NCBI GenBank assembly: GCA_051294375.1
Contig: CM119266.1
Span: 6,155,431 to 6,219,430 of the forward strand
Direction of reading: 5' to 3'
DNA: 64,000 bases
From: Paraspadella gotoi
Taxonomy: Eukaryota; Chaetognatha
Shown: positions 1 through 12,400 of the stretch, piece after piece
Layout of the letters: every line of letters starts with the position of its first letter
Position numbering within the stretch: the stretch's first letter is position 1
Program-made: the position numbers and the translations under genes
The notes under the pieces: model-generated
The model's input: the letters and a program-made list of their open reading frames with translations, nothing else
The model's database searches: none
Told to the model about the DNA's origin: nothing

Positions 1-411
1 GCACTGACTTAACAATTCGTTTTATGAATGATTCATTCGGTGAAAAAATCTAGTAATCCTTATTTATATTTTCTTTTAACCCGAATTATTCAGTAATCTA
101 TTGATTAATTTGATATCAGAAGTTAACGAAAGCGAACATAAATTGAGTTTACCTCAATAAATGATAATCATTATAATATACAAATATGTATATATATATA
201 TAATTTCTATAATATGAAGCATAAATCGTAAAACCGCGAATGATGACAATAATAGTTCATCGCTTATTTCTTTTCTCCCAAATTTTGATTGACTCGTTTT
301 TTGAGTGTAAGGTTATTATCCTCATTGTTTTTGGTATTTATATTTATTGTTTTCCTTTTAACCTTCTTTTTTTCCCGTCTGCTTCATCATTCTTTCATAT
401 TCTTATCGTCG

Positions 412-490
<79 letters not shown>

Positions 491-694
491 CTTATCCTTT
501 TCGTTCATTTAAAGGTTATTTTTGAATTTTTGGTTTGAAATTTTAAAGAAAAGAAATTGACGAAAATATTCAGGAATTGTAGTTTTAAATTTGATTATTT
601 GTTTTTAAAGTTTATGAAAGTTGAAATTGTAAAAAAATTCGGGCGGACGCACAAGCTCGTTTAATTTTAGGAGTCTTAGTTATTTTTCTTTCTT

Positions 695-782
<88 letters not shown>

Positions 783-863
783 TCTCTTCTCTCCTCTCTC
801 TCTCTCTCTCTGTTTCGGAAGAATGAATGTATAACCGAGTTTATTAACTATTCACTATTGCAG
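1..863. repeat. AT-rich flank with two (CT)n blocks
   Basis: No coding exon is visible here. Two CT dinucleotide blocks, at about 417-488 and 696-811, contain minor interruptions. Open frames across them are only Leu-Ser or Ser-Leu runs produced by the repeat. If the exon that follows is real, this is probably intron or flank of a gene that starts left of the window. Confidence 0.8.
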
Positions 864-1093
864 TTAAACGGGGAGTGAATTGCTTCGTCAAGGGTCAAGC
901 CAAGAAATTTGCAAAAGGGAACTGGGAGGAAGAGGAGCGAAGAGGCTCAGGTCTGACCCCAAATCGGCCGGGCGTTGTCTTCGATATAACCGGATCGGAA
1001 AAAATAAAACTTCTGACCAAGAATAAATGTATTTATCGAATCAAAAGCTCAGACCGTCGTTGTCGTCGTCGTCGTCGTCAAAAGGAACATTGA
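864..1093 (+). CDS. Possible terminal exon, KRG-motif basic protein
   Basis: A good acceptor (pyrimidine-rich DNA ending TTGCAG) is followed by a 76-codon open frame that closes with TGA at 1091-1093. The frame opens with KRGVNCFVKGQAKKF, continues through an acidic EEEERR patch and ends in a run of arginines encoded by a CGT repeat. AATAAA occurs just downstream, near 1129. The opening KRG, probably completed to LKRG by the split codon, resembles the start of the 11-residue unit in the next gene, so this may be the end of a related paralogue. I do not recognise the family. No upstream exon is visible, and the arginine run could be read-through of a microsatellite beyond a true donor near 938. 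Confidence is low. Confidence 0.3.
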
Positions 1094-1863
1094 GATTAAC
1101 TTATCGATTCGAGATTCGATTTTAACAATAAATTCTCGCTCAAAGATTTATCAGTTTATTGTAAGACGGCGCGACGGTTTTTTTTATGTCGGCGTTTAGA
1201 ATTTCGATATATATATTAATTATAAAACACGTCGTTTCTTCGATGTATATCTTTATCGATTATCGGACACATCATCTTGGACAACGAAACTCAATTATTT
1301 TTTAATTCACATCTATAACTTGAACTAGTTATAAATTTGGTAAAAAGATATTCATTTCCTTTTTTGTACTTGAGTATCGTTCTGTAAGTTGGACTAGTTT
1401 TTAATCAAATTTATAAATTCAAAACATTTAATGGCATAAAATTTATTCATACATCATCGTCTTTCAATGGGATTTTCTTATCGTTCAACCATCATAACGT
1501 CAGAGCTTTTTTAAATTTTTTACTCACCCATTACATTTAATAGGACGATTCTATTTTGAACCCAAAACCGAAATCCGTTGGGTGACGAAACTAAATTTGT
1601 ATTAGACCCGCGACGGTCACCCCCTCCACCCCTCGCCCCCTCTTACGGTCGCCCTTAAATCCATAAAGCTTTTTTAAATCCTTTGAAACTCAATAGAATC
1701 CAATATTCAAAACCTTTTTTTCTTTCCAAATTGCGTTAAAAAAGAAAAAGAGAAAAAGGCGCTAAATCTTTTTGAAAAAAAAAGTCTTCAGGTTTAAATC
1801 CAGATCTCTTGAAAGCAAAAATTCACCAACACGAATTTTTGTGATAAAAATTGCTCGATATAA

Positions 1864-1931
<68 letters not shown>

Positions 1932-2295
1932 CTCTCCTTCTCCTCAATCCTTCCCCCTCTTTGATATGGTCAAATTCCCAGTTTCTTCACTTCAAGCTTT
2001 TTTTTGTTTAATTGTTTATTTTTTTCACACGTGTTTTCGATAAGTGTGAATTGAAGACCTCAAGTTTTCTTTTTTTTTTTTTTTCTTTTTTTTTCTTTTC
2101 CTGAAGTGCTTAAGTTCCGACGCAAAGGCGAAATTCTTATATTGTGTTGAAAATGAACATTGAAATGACTTTTGAAATCGTGAATGGTTTCTAGATTGGG
2201 AATCTATCACTGACCGCAATTGTCGCTGTAACTCCCTTTGGTTGTTTTCTTTTGGTCAAAATGAGGCTTGTAATTAAAACAAATGATCAATCCAG
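1094..2295. other. Intergenic or intronic AT-rich DNA
   Basis: No convincing exon. It contains a (CT)n tract at about 1869-1937 and a poly-T run near 2070-2095. It may include an unseen first intron and first exon of the next gene. Confidence 0.6.
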
Positions 2296-3108
2296 GCGGA
2301 CGACTCCTCCACGCCTCCTTCCGCCAGCGAAGCCGCGAGGAAGAAGAAACTCGAGAGTTTGAAGAGAAACTTGAAGACCGGGACAGAATCCTTGAAGAGA
2401 GGATCCGAGAGTGTTGGCAACACTTTGAAGAGAGGCTCGGAAAGCGTTGGGAATACTTTGAAGGTAGGGCCTTAAGGCTTGAGCTTCGAAGGGAGAGATC
2501 TTGAGGGAAGTGTGCAATTCTGAAAATGAAGTTTATTGAAAATATAAGTATTGAAGACGTCTATCGCGCCACGTTTGTAAACAATTCAAAGGTATTAAAC
2601 TTTAACTACCACAAATAAAGGTCTCAGGTTTTACAACATTTAATAATTATCTCTAATTAACAATTTAAAAGAAAAAAACTTGAAGAACAAGGATTACAAA
2701 CGTTACCATAAAGCGGGCACACGAAAAAATATTAAATAGATAGATTACTGTAATATGCAAATGAGATTAAAGTGCTAAATATTATGATTTACAACTCTAG
2801 CTTGGAGATTCTTACCCACCAAACACCCAACACACCCAAAACCACAGAGACAATCCTCCCAAGTGGGCGCATCCCTCAAAAGGGGCGGATCGCAAGTCGG
2901 AGAGTCTCTCAAACGAGGCAGCTCCATCGCGGGCGCCTCTCTAAAGAGAGGAGGCGAACAAGTCGGTTCGTCGTTGAAGAGGGGAAGCGAACAAGTCGGG
3001 ACTTCTCTGAAGAAAGGAGGCGAACAAGTCGGGTCGACTCTGCGTCGAGGAACGATTCAACTCAGGGACAATCTCAAACCGGAAGTTGAAGCCGCGAAAG
3101 TCAAGTGA
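2296..3108 (+). CDS. Cationic 11-residue tandem-repeat protein
   Basis: Two exons, 2296-2463 (acceptor ATCCAG, donor GTAGGG) and 2848-3108 (acceptor CCACAG, stop TGA), join in phase 0 without breaking the repeat. The visible protein is 142 residues, with its N-terminus missing because there is no in-frame ATG. A short Ser/Pro/Ala segment and KKK lead into eleven contiguous 11-mers such as LKRGSESVGNT, LKRGGSQVGES and LKRGGEQVGSS, ending LKPEVEAAKVK. Leu at position 1 and Val at position 8 are nearly invariant, with Lys-Arg at 2-3 and Gly at 4 and 9. This is the spacing of an 11/3 amphipathic helix, as in synucleins, perilipins and LEA proteins, but cationic and glycine-rich. A membrane- or lipid-surface role is inference. 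The intron falls inside a repeat, between LK and R, so units spread by in-register duplication. I do not recognise the family. Confidence 0.7.
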
Positions 3109-5961
3109 GAGAGGGAATGAGTTGAACGAATGGAATAAATTTCATAAAATAAGGGAAGAACAGACGAATTTATAAATGTACTAGAATAGGAAAGGTCGAA
3201 CCTTCGAAATGATGTGGAACCAACTAACGAAACAGAAAACAGCAAACAGCACTAAAATGGAAACACGTAACAGGACGAAATATCAAATAAAAAAAAAGAT
3301 TAATCCAACAAATTAACTAATAAAATAAATGAATGACCGGACTAATAATGCAACAAGAAAAAAATCCCTAGAAAATCATTTGTTGGGTCACAAAGGATCC
3401 AAAGGGTAAAGGTTCTGTGACTCTGAGTCTTGAGCTCAAATCGGAGACAAAGATCGACAAATAATAAGACTTTTGATTATTCGATTTGTGGCTTCGGGAT
3501 TCGAAACTCACTTAACTTTTTCATTCCCAAGACTTTGACAGACGAGGGTCTTAGGGACGACAACAACAACCACATATCCTCTACGATGAAAGGATCAGAC
3601 GAAATTTGGGAAACGAGTTACTGTCTGGAAATGTGATGCGAATAAAACAATGAATTTAAAGAACGGCGATTGCGTTTTACTCCAAATTTTAAAAATTAAG
3701 AATCTTCAGTCGTTAAATAATTAACCAACGATAACATCTTACATCTAACATTCAAGTTACATCTTTATCAGTGTAGTTTTTACGCTGTTGTTGATACCGT
3801 TACTGTTTTTGTTTTCAATATAAATAAATGAATTAGTTAAAAAAAAACAACAAAAAACCAACGATAACAAACTAACTAAATTCAATTCGCGAGCCCTTAA
3901 TCAATAATCAATCCCGCGTGAAATTCAAAGCCTTAGTCACCGAATCATCATCATCATCATCATCCTCGACCCGCCCTTTTCCCCTCATTTTTCTCAATTT
4001 CTTTCGTTGATCGATCACCTGGTTTTTCCTTTTTTTTCCTTTTTTTCCTTTTTCGGTTCACATCTGCCTTTTATCTTATTCTTCCAATTTCCATCCACGT
4101 CCATCCTTTTCTCCCCCTTCCTCCCCTCGCTCCGGTCTCACTCTCCAACATTAATGTTAAATTGTATTGTCCTTGTCACATTCCTTCCCTTCCCTAAAAC
4201 AATTATCTCCGTCCGTAAATTCTCATGCCTCGTGCTGTACGTTCCTCATATTCATGTTTTTATTGAACCTTCTTGTCCTGTAATAACTGTGGTTATCTTT
4301 ATCTGTTCATTCTCACTTCTTACTCAATGTCCATTACCTGTCTCACTGCACCTGTGTTACTTGCTTAACCATTATTTATAGGCATTCTATTGCCATCTCT
4401 TTTTGCCATCTCTATGCAGCATTCTATGCTTCCTCAGTCTTCCCCCCCCCTTTAACTTCTCCTCCCTCATTCCCCCTACTCCGCCCCTTAACCGCCCCAC
4501 CTCCCTCCCCTTTCCTCTCCCCCCCAGCCTTTCTTTCCCCGACTCTCACGTCGAGTCACGTGAACTAAGTCCCAACGAAGTATGGGGATTCACAGACTCA
4601 CGCCGAATCACAGCCCCGCTCTTCTATCTTCCGCCTCGGGATTTTTCACAGACGGTCGACGATTCTTGACTCTCGAATCCCTAATTCGACCGTCGGTCAG
4701 CATCCGATTTATTCCCTAGTCCCTGAATTAATTTCTAGATTCAGTTTGTCTTTAGATTCAGGATTATTCAGATTAATCACGTTATCTCTTCGGCTCCCGA
4801 CAAAAAAATAATCGTGGCCGAGATTCGCGGGAAAAAGTCGCGTCGAGTAAACAATGGAAGATTCGATCTTTTGGGGGGATCGCAAGGCGCCGTTTATCTT
4901 TGTAACCGTATTACAATATTGTAAGCGTATTAAGGTTTATTTTAACATTAAAATATAATATATACAATAAAGCAACAAAACTATCACGGAATATTCATTA
5001 TATAGACGTTTACTAAGAATTATAAGAGAAAAATTGTACGTACAATGAAATATCCGAGCATGATAGCAAGTTGCGACCAGCATCGTCAAATTTAACGAAG
5101 AGATACGATCAACATGAAACCGGTAACAGATGCGATCAAATTCGTAAGCAAATTCGGGCGCCGAAGAATTCATCTTTTGACTTGAAGAGGTTTTAATTAT
5201 GAGGCAGACTTTTTATTAAGTGATGATGATGCAATAACATTTGTGAAAAATGATAGAAAAAATATTGTAAAGTTATTCTTGAGGGTGTGGTTATTTCATA
5301 CAATTATTAAAAATCCAAGCTAGGTTTTGCTAAATTATCATAGCCATAGCCTGTTCAAAGTCAAAAAGCAAGATAGCCTAGATTAGTTAATTGATAATTT
5401 CTTTATATGGGTTGTACCACTTTCTGGAATACTATTCAAGTCGACTCTCAGTTTCTCTTCTTCTGCTTATTCTCAAACCTTCACTTAAACTTGATCCCTA
5501 TTCATTAAATTCATTCAACGAAACCCTTAAAAAATAAATTTCGCCCCAAAAACTTGAGATTCTTGCCAAAATAAATAAGAAAAAAACCCGCAGCGTTTAG
5601 TTAAAAAGTAGTATTAAGTTTTAAAACGTCGCGTAAACTTCATTTGCATCGATTTATTAGTTTTAACCCTAATCGGTTGAGCGAGGCCCAAAATTTTTTT
5701 GGCTTTACTTCAACAGCCCCTTCTTCCACCCCCCCCCACAACCAAGAAAAAAAAACGCGGGAAAAGGCAGGTCCCCTTAATTAAGAACCGACCCTATTTT
5801 TAACGACTTCAATCCATCATCTTAAAATCGGTTTTTGAACATCTCTTTTTAAATTTGTTTTCTTTAATCAGTTTACTATATTTTTTTTGTAGAAAACAAA
5901 TGAAGATTGTCAAGTTTTAATTTTTTAAATTTTTTAAAATTGTTTTATTTATTTTTTATAG
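3109..5961. other. Intergenic DNA, no supported gene
   Basis: AT-rich sequence with C/T-rich stretches at about 4020-4150 and 4430-4540. A 46-codon ATG frame at about 4580-4720 has no supporting splice context or family resemblance. Part of the interval may be intron of the zinc-finger exon that follows. Confidence 0.55.
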
Positions 5962-6743
5962 TATTCTTGAGTCGATTTTCAGTACTTTCGAATCGACATT
6001 TTGTCAATCTTGTGGCGAATGTCCTGGTAAATTTAAATCTGAAGGTTACGATCGACATTTGAGAAAATGTAGTGTGAAAAGTTTGGAAGGTGGTGAAGTA
6101 AAATGCCTGAAACTGATTTATTGCGGTGGAAAACTAGAGACGAGTTTTGGGCGTGTAAGTTTTTGAAAGTTTTACTCATAAACTTTTATTCTAATATTTT
6201 TTAAATATTTTATAATTGAAATTTCCTTTTAAAACTACGATTCTGCAATAAAAGGAGGAAAAAATGGTATGTGAGAATAAGAGCGAAATAAAGATATAAA
6301 AAAATAAAGTAAGAAAGAAGTTTCCCATTTGATCTACCCATCATTCACGAAAGTTGTAGCCAAACGACGGAAAATCTATTGCCCTCAAAATTTTTAAAAT
6401 TTTGAAGATGGAAAAAAGCAGCAGGTTTCTCAGCCCCACCCTCCAAATAAACGAGAACTTTGAGCAATAGAATTAGCAATAGAATTCAAAACATAATCAT
6501 CACATTTAAAAATTCGTTTTTGTTAAATTTATTTGTTAAATTGTTATTTGTTAAATTTATTTATACTAAATTTTGATCTATCACTTTGAATTATCAAAAT
6601 AACAATATTAGATGATTATATTTTGTTAAATAACATTTATGAGTTATTTAAACACTCTTCAGAAGTTTTAAACTCTTACTATACCTTTGGGATCTAAACC
6701 CTCCTTCGTTCAGGTTGAAATTCCCGCCCCCCTCACGAGATAG
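5962..6743 (+). CDS. Exon(s) of a C2HC zinc-finger protein
   Basis: An internal exon at 5962-6154 (acceptor TTTATAG, strong donor GTAAGT) encodes about 64 residues. They include CQSCGECPGKF followed by YDRHLRKC, which gives a C-x2-C-x11-H-x3-C arrangement typical of small C2HC fingers. A second cysteine pair follows in the segment VKCLKLIYCGGKLETSF. The exon ends in phase 0. A compatible last exon may be 6714-6743 (acceptor TTCAG), adding nine codons (VEIPAPLTR) and a TAG. An alternative acceptor lies at 5982. I cannot assign a family beyond a C2HC-type finger, and no 5' exons are identified in the 2.8 kb upstream. The first exon is well supported by both splice sites and composition; the last exon is tentative. 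Confidence 0.5.
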
Positions 6744-8764
6744 AGCGAGAGCAAAAGCTCTTCAAGAACGAGGGGGCCTAAACCTCATTTGAGGCGAGGG
6801 GGGCCTCAGGCCTCAGGCCTCCACGAGACCGAAAGAAGTCGACTCAACCTCGAAAGAAAAAAAAAGAAGCGCGAATGAAAAATCTAAACCAGATTTCGAT
6901 TCGATTCCCTTTTGTCTATTTTTTTTGGAGGGGGGGGAACTTTGGGGGGAGGGACCAAAGGGGGAGTCAGCGAATCGACGTAGATGTTTGAGCTCTGTTG
7001 TATAGTAAGTAGGTTGTCAGATAATTTTTATATATAATTTAATATAATATATAATTTATAATTTTCCCCATGTTGACTTTTTAATAAATTAATTTTCCAT
7101 AATTTTTTACAATTTACCAATATTTAACTTTAAAAAAAAACCTACTTAAATCCGATACTAGAACGTGATTCTGTCTTCCAACGAATCTGTCATCACTCTG
7201 TCATTTAATCAGTCATCACCGAATTCAAAGAAGCGAAGACAGAAACGATTCTCGCGCGACTCGTTTTGTTTAACATTAGACTCAGACTCTCTTCTTGTTT
7301 TTTGGAGTTTTTTTGGGTTTTTTTTTAGGCTTTTTTTGTTTTGACTGTTTTTTTTTTGTTTCTTTTTATTTACCTCAAGTCTACTTTAGTCTCCGCCTTA
7401 TCGGTTCACTCAATCGTAAATGTCGCCATCTGTGATGACTCATTCATCATCACTGATTAAGCCAAAGTCAACACCTCATTTTTTTCCGGTTGTTTTATTT
7501 TTTATTTTTTTTAATACTTTTTTTGCTTTTTTGTATGTTGGTACGAAGACCTATTTTATTTCTCACGAAACTGGCTCGTTTTTTTTTTTCAAATTTAAGT
7601 AAAGTTTGTATCTTAAGGATAATAAATTTTTCTTTCGGTCTTTTCTTCACTCTTACAAGATTTGTTACCCCTTCCGGCTGACTCTCTCTCTCTCTCTCTC
7701 TCTTCCTCCTCTCTCTCTCTCTCTCTCTTACACAAGTCTTCAATTTCACATTCTTCCCCCGATTTCACAAGTGCCAATCGCCCGTATTTCTCACTTTTTC
7801 ACGTCAAAAGTGAACAAAGACTCCCCTTAAGCGACCTCCTCCTCCTTCCTCACCCCTTAATCTTAGCTACTCTTCCATAATCATTTCAATTTTAAACTTC
7901 ACCCCCCCTCTCTCTCTCTCTGACCAAAACACCATTTGCTTCACTGCTACCCAGTTACCCACAATTCTTAAAGGCCAACCCACTCTCCCTAAATCCCCAC
8001 CTGCCCATCTCAAATTCTTCACTTATTTCCCTAACAATGAAAAAGCTAAACAGTCAATACTACAAAGGTAAGGTCGGCTAGGGTTACTAACCTACCTTGG
8101 TTACGGGTTGGTAATAAGTTGGTTATTGTCAAAGTCGTTGTTGTTGTTGTCGCCGCACCACCTACTTTCTCTAAATTTCATCCTGCTCCGCTTAAATCCC
8201 CACCTGTTCTTGTCACTTGTCCTTAAATCCTCATCTGTTATTCCTGATTAAGCGCCAAATCCTCACACTCTTTCCCTTAAATCCCCACAGTCCCATCCCA
8301 ATACTTCGCTTCCCACAACCTCACAAAAAAAAATCTACAGGTATTTTCCCGCCCAATTTAAAAAAAACCTCTCAAGTTGAGCCTTTTGTTTGTTTAACTT
8401 TTAACATTTGTCATCGCTTTTCTCCACAGAGGTCGTTCGGGTTTTTCTTCATTTGTAATATTTAATTTGTTTACTTTTTAATCTTAATTTTCGGTTATTA
8501 GAAGATCGTTCATTCAATGTTCGTATCCGTTACTAAACGTTTGTTTTATCGGTCGCCTTCTTTTTAATAGTCGCTTTGGACACAAAGCAAAAAAGAATTT
8601 ACGATAATTCGATCCGATTTTGTTTTAAGCGTGAAAATCGATTTAAACGGATTTTTTTTTTTCTAGTGTGGCCCTCACCGGTCCCCAGCCTCCGGACCAA
8701 AAATTGAGGCCTAATTAGATAATGAGATGCGCAGTGGAAACAAAATGAGACGGGTAGAAAAATG

Positions 8765-8819
<55 letters not shown>

Positions 8820-9495
8820 GGTGAGAGAGTTACACAAGACTGACTCATGTTTTGAATTAATAGCTCGTCATATAAACAAAAACAAAAAGAGATGGACCGA
8901 ACGACCGATAATGTTAAAAAAATTGAACAGCTGAAAATGTCATTGTTTTTGGGATTCGATGTAAAAATCGAGTAAGACCGTGGAATGTGAGGCAACATTA
9001 AATCACAAACGCGATACTTCACCCTTTAAACGCCCGATTTTAGCCTCATGTATTCATGTTGACATAATCATAATGTCAAAGTGTTAAACGATCCTCTCTC
9101 TGTCCAAGGGAACCTGTCTCTAAACAATTTTTTTTTCTAATTGTCTCATTTATTTCCTTCTTAAGTTTCGGAATTTTTTCTCTGTTTTTTCTTTCACCAA
9201 ATTTAATCGAGTTAAAAAAATGAAATTGCTTTCTCCGCGAGAAGCGAGCGACTCAGTGAAGGAGCGAACGAACCAACGAACGAACGAACGAACGAACGAT
9301 CGTACGAATGAAAAAAGACTCAGCGAACGTACAAACAAAAATGTTTTTAAAATTGTTAAATAAGGTCACACGATTGAAGTTAACTTGATGAGGATTAAGC
9401 GTGGATATTAAGCAACAATTTAGAATTTAAATACTTAATTTATTAATTCATTTAGTAATTTATTTATTAATGTCATGAATAATTTATTCCTCCAG
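6744..9495. other. Intergenic/5' intron region with microsatellites
   Basis: AT-rich sequence, long T runs near 7310-7370, a CT block at about 7680-7730, a GA block at about 8767-8826 and an imperfect (GAAC)n at about 9265-9300. The first exon of the aquaporin gene must lie here or further left; no start codon exon could be assigned. A small ATG frame at 8037 with a GTAAGG donor is in the wrong phase for the first visible aquaporin exon. Confidence 0.5.
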
Positions 9496-12400
9496 ACTCG
9501 CAAAGGCGAAACCTAAACCTGAGAAGAACGAACATTATTGCAACTGCCTCCGCGGGATCATGTTGATGTCAATTGACGACCTCAAGTGAGTTTTGTCAAA
9601 TGGATGTCGAGTTTTGTCATGTTGACATTAACCGTGAGTCATAGTTTTGAAATTAACGTTACTGATTTTTTTAAAATTAGGGATGACTTTGAGAGTTACT
9701 TTTGTCTACTTTATGTCGTTTGTCGAGTTTCATTGTTTTTTTTTCAAATTAGGGATGACTTTGAGAGTTAGTTTTGTCTACTTTATGTCGTTTATCGAGT
9801 TTCATCGTTTTGTCTCGTTAATGTTTAATATGAGTTAGTTTTATGATGTAAGATTGATATCCGGCTTTTATCATGTTGATGTTTACATTCGATACGAAAT
9901 TTTATCAAGTAACTGCCAAGTTAGTTTTTAACATAGTATTGTCATGTTCCTTTTTTCAATTCAAGAAAATTAAATTCGTTCTCTATTCAAATAATTCACC
10001 TCCTCGTCAATAAATCACGAAACGTGGTCTCTTTAACAGACACAAGGCCACCTGGTCCCTCTAACTGTGACCCCCTTATCCCATCTTTCCCCTACCCCTT
10101 CCCCAACCCCCCCTATATCCCCAAACCCCCTTCCCGACCCCATTTTCAAGGTCGCCCCTGTTTTGGCGGGCGGCGATGGCCGAATTTGTCGGTACGATGA
10201 TCTTGACGATGGTCGGTTGCGGTTCTTGCGTCGGTTACGCGGATCAGATGGACCTCGGTGAGTTGTTGTCGTTGTTGTTATTGTTCCAACGTGATTTCTT
10301 TCGCCAGATGGTTAATAAAAAACCAATTCCCCGTCGTCATTTGCGTTGACAAACGATAACGGCGATGAAATGAAGTCTTTCTCGTTATTATTATTTCCGC
10401 AGCTGTTGTGTCTTTTGTTTTTTGTTTTTTGTTTTCAATTTTAAAAATGCAAAAACGATTGATTTTTTTTTTCCAATACATCAATTGTCATCTCGAGTTT
10501 ATCGCCTCCGATCAACGGGATGTCCTTTTGTTTTTAATTAGTTTATGTTAGACATTGTGTATAAACTATCAATTTCGTTGCGTTTTGAAGTTTAGGAGAA
10601 AATACCAATAATACAATTCGTTGATAAAAACAAATAAATTGTTTTTTCTCCTAAAATTAGTTTATGTAAAAAAAAGGTTTTTCCATCATTCACGTCCCTT
10701 GAATAATGACGAGAAGAAGAATATAATAATAAGACTAGTATGAAAACCGTATCTAAACTCCTACTAAATAAGATTGAATCATTTGAAATGAACTTATCCC
10801 ATTTATTATTCCCCCCGGTTTATGCGTGATCTGGTCAAGTTGATCCTTTTAATATTCCTTCGTTAATGCCTTTTCTCACATTCTCCTTTTGAACCTCTTC
10901 GGATATCTGGTCTTTATTTTTCCTTCCTTGGCAACGGCCTTACTTTGTAAGGGAGAGTCCAGTGAGTCGAATGTAAGTTAATTCGGTAATTGTTCAGCAT
11001 TATGCTCGTTACAAAATTAAAGATTCTCAAGCAAGAAATTTCCCATGTTGCAAGAATATTAATTATATTGTAGCGTATTTTGAGTATTTAGTAAAAATAA
11101 AGGGCCAGCGGCTGGAATATTAAGGATGGCGTATAGGATATAAAAGTTATATTTTTAGAATGGAATAAGAAAGGGGATAAATCAAAGAAAAAGGGCTCTT
11201 ATGTTCTAAAAAGGTAAAAATAAGGTGATGTAAAAAACGATCCAAATTTCCGGAACAAAATTAAACAGGAATGAGACGCTTTCTCGCACACGACGACGAG
11301 CGAGATCGACCTGCACGACGCCTTCAAGGAACGCCCCCAAACCACCACTCTTCACACACCGCCACTCCCGGGCGGTTTGGATGGTGGTATTCCGGTGGAC
11401 AAGCGCTTGCCCGACGACGACGACCACGACACTGCTTGCCCCTTTCCCCAAGAAGGTGCCCAGGACTGGTTGAGGTCCGTCGGGGGTCAGGCCTTTGAGG
11501 ATCCCGGCTCCGGATCACGCCTCGACGCAATACTGGGGAAAGAGGCGGGGGTGGTTGGGAGGTTGCTTTTAGGAGAGAGACTGGACCGAAGTAAACAACA
11601 GACAGAAGCAATTGCAGACACGAGAAACCAGAACCAATAACAAGGCGAACGACCAATAATAATAATATTAATCACCTTCCAAAGCCATGGATTAACTGGA
11701 AAAAATAAAACAATATCAACACAACTTAACTACAACCATAAAAGCAATCGAACAGGAAAAAAAAAAAACAGCAGATAGTAAAGAAACTGGCAACAAAACA
11801 AAACAATAGTAAAAACGAAAAGGACAGAGTGACAACAACAAACAAAACCAAACAATACAACGACTACAAACAAAAAAAACGACAATCAAAGCCGCCTGCG
11901 GAAACAGCTGTCGGCAGCACCTGCATACGATGTAGAGCAGGCCGCCCTGGCGACGGAGATCTTCCTCGTGGCCGACGGGCATCGGCGCAGAGAGAACACG
12001 GCGAGGGATTCGACCGTGACCGTGCACCCGCCGACGGACCGACACGCCGCAAGATCACCTGTCGCCACGATGAGACCAATCCGGAAGGCGAGATACGGAC
12101 TGAAAGATGGGGGGTGGTGGGCCCGGGGCGGGGAGATGGGAGGGTGAGGATGGGTGAGTATGGGCGGGGTAATTGAAGTGAGTGTCTGTAGCAAGAATAA
12201 TTGTGGNNNNNNNNNNNNNNNNNNNNNNNNNCCGCCGTTTCTCTCGCGATGGCGGCCACGAGGAAGATCTCCGTCGCCAGGGCGCTGCTCTACATCGTCA
12301 TGCAGGTGCTGCCGACGCTGTTCCTGCAGCTGCGTTTGATGTTTTTTTTNNNNNNNNNNNNNNNNNNNNNNNNNNNNNNNNNNNNNNNNNNNNNNNNNNN

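Noticed and set aside
8037-8070. ATG exon MKKLNSQYYK as the first aquaporin exon
   Set aside because: It ends with one leftover base while the next aquaporin exon at 9496 needs two, so the join breaks the frame.
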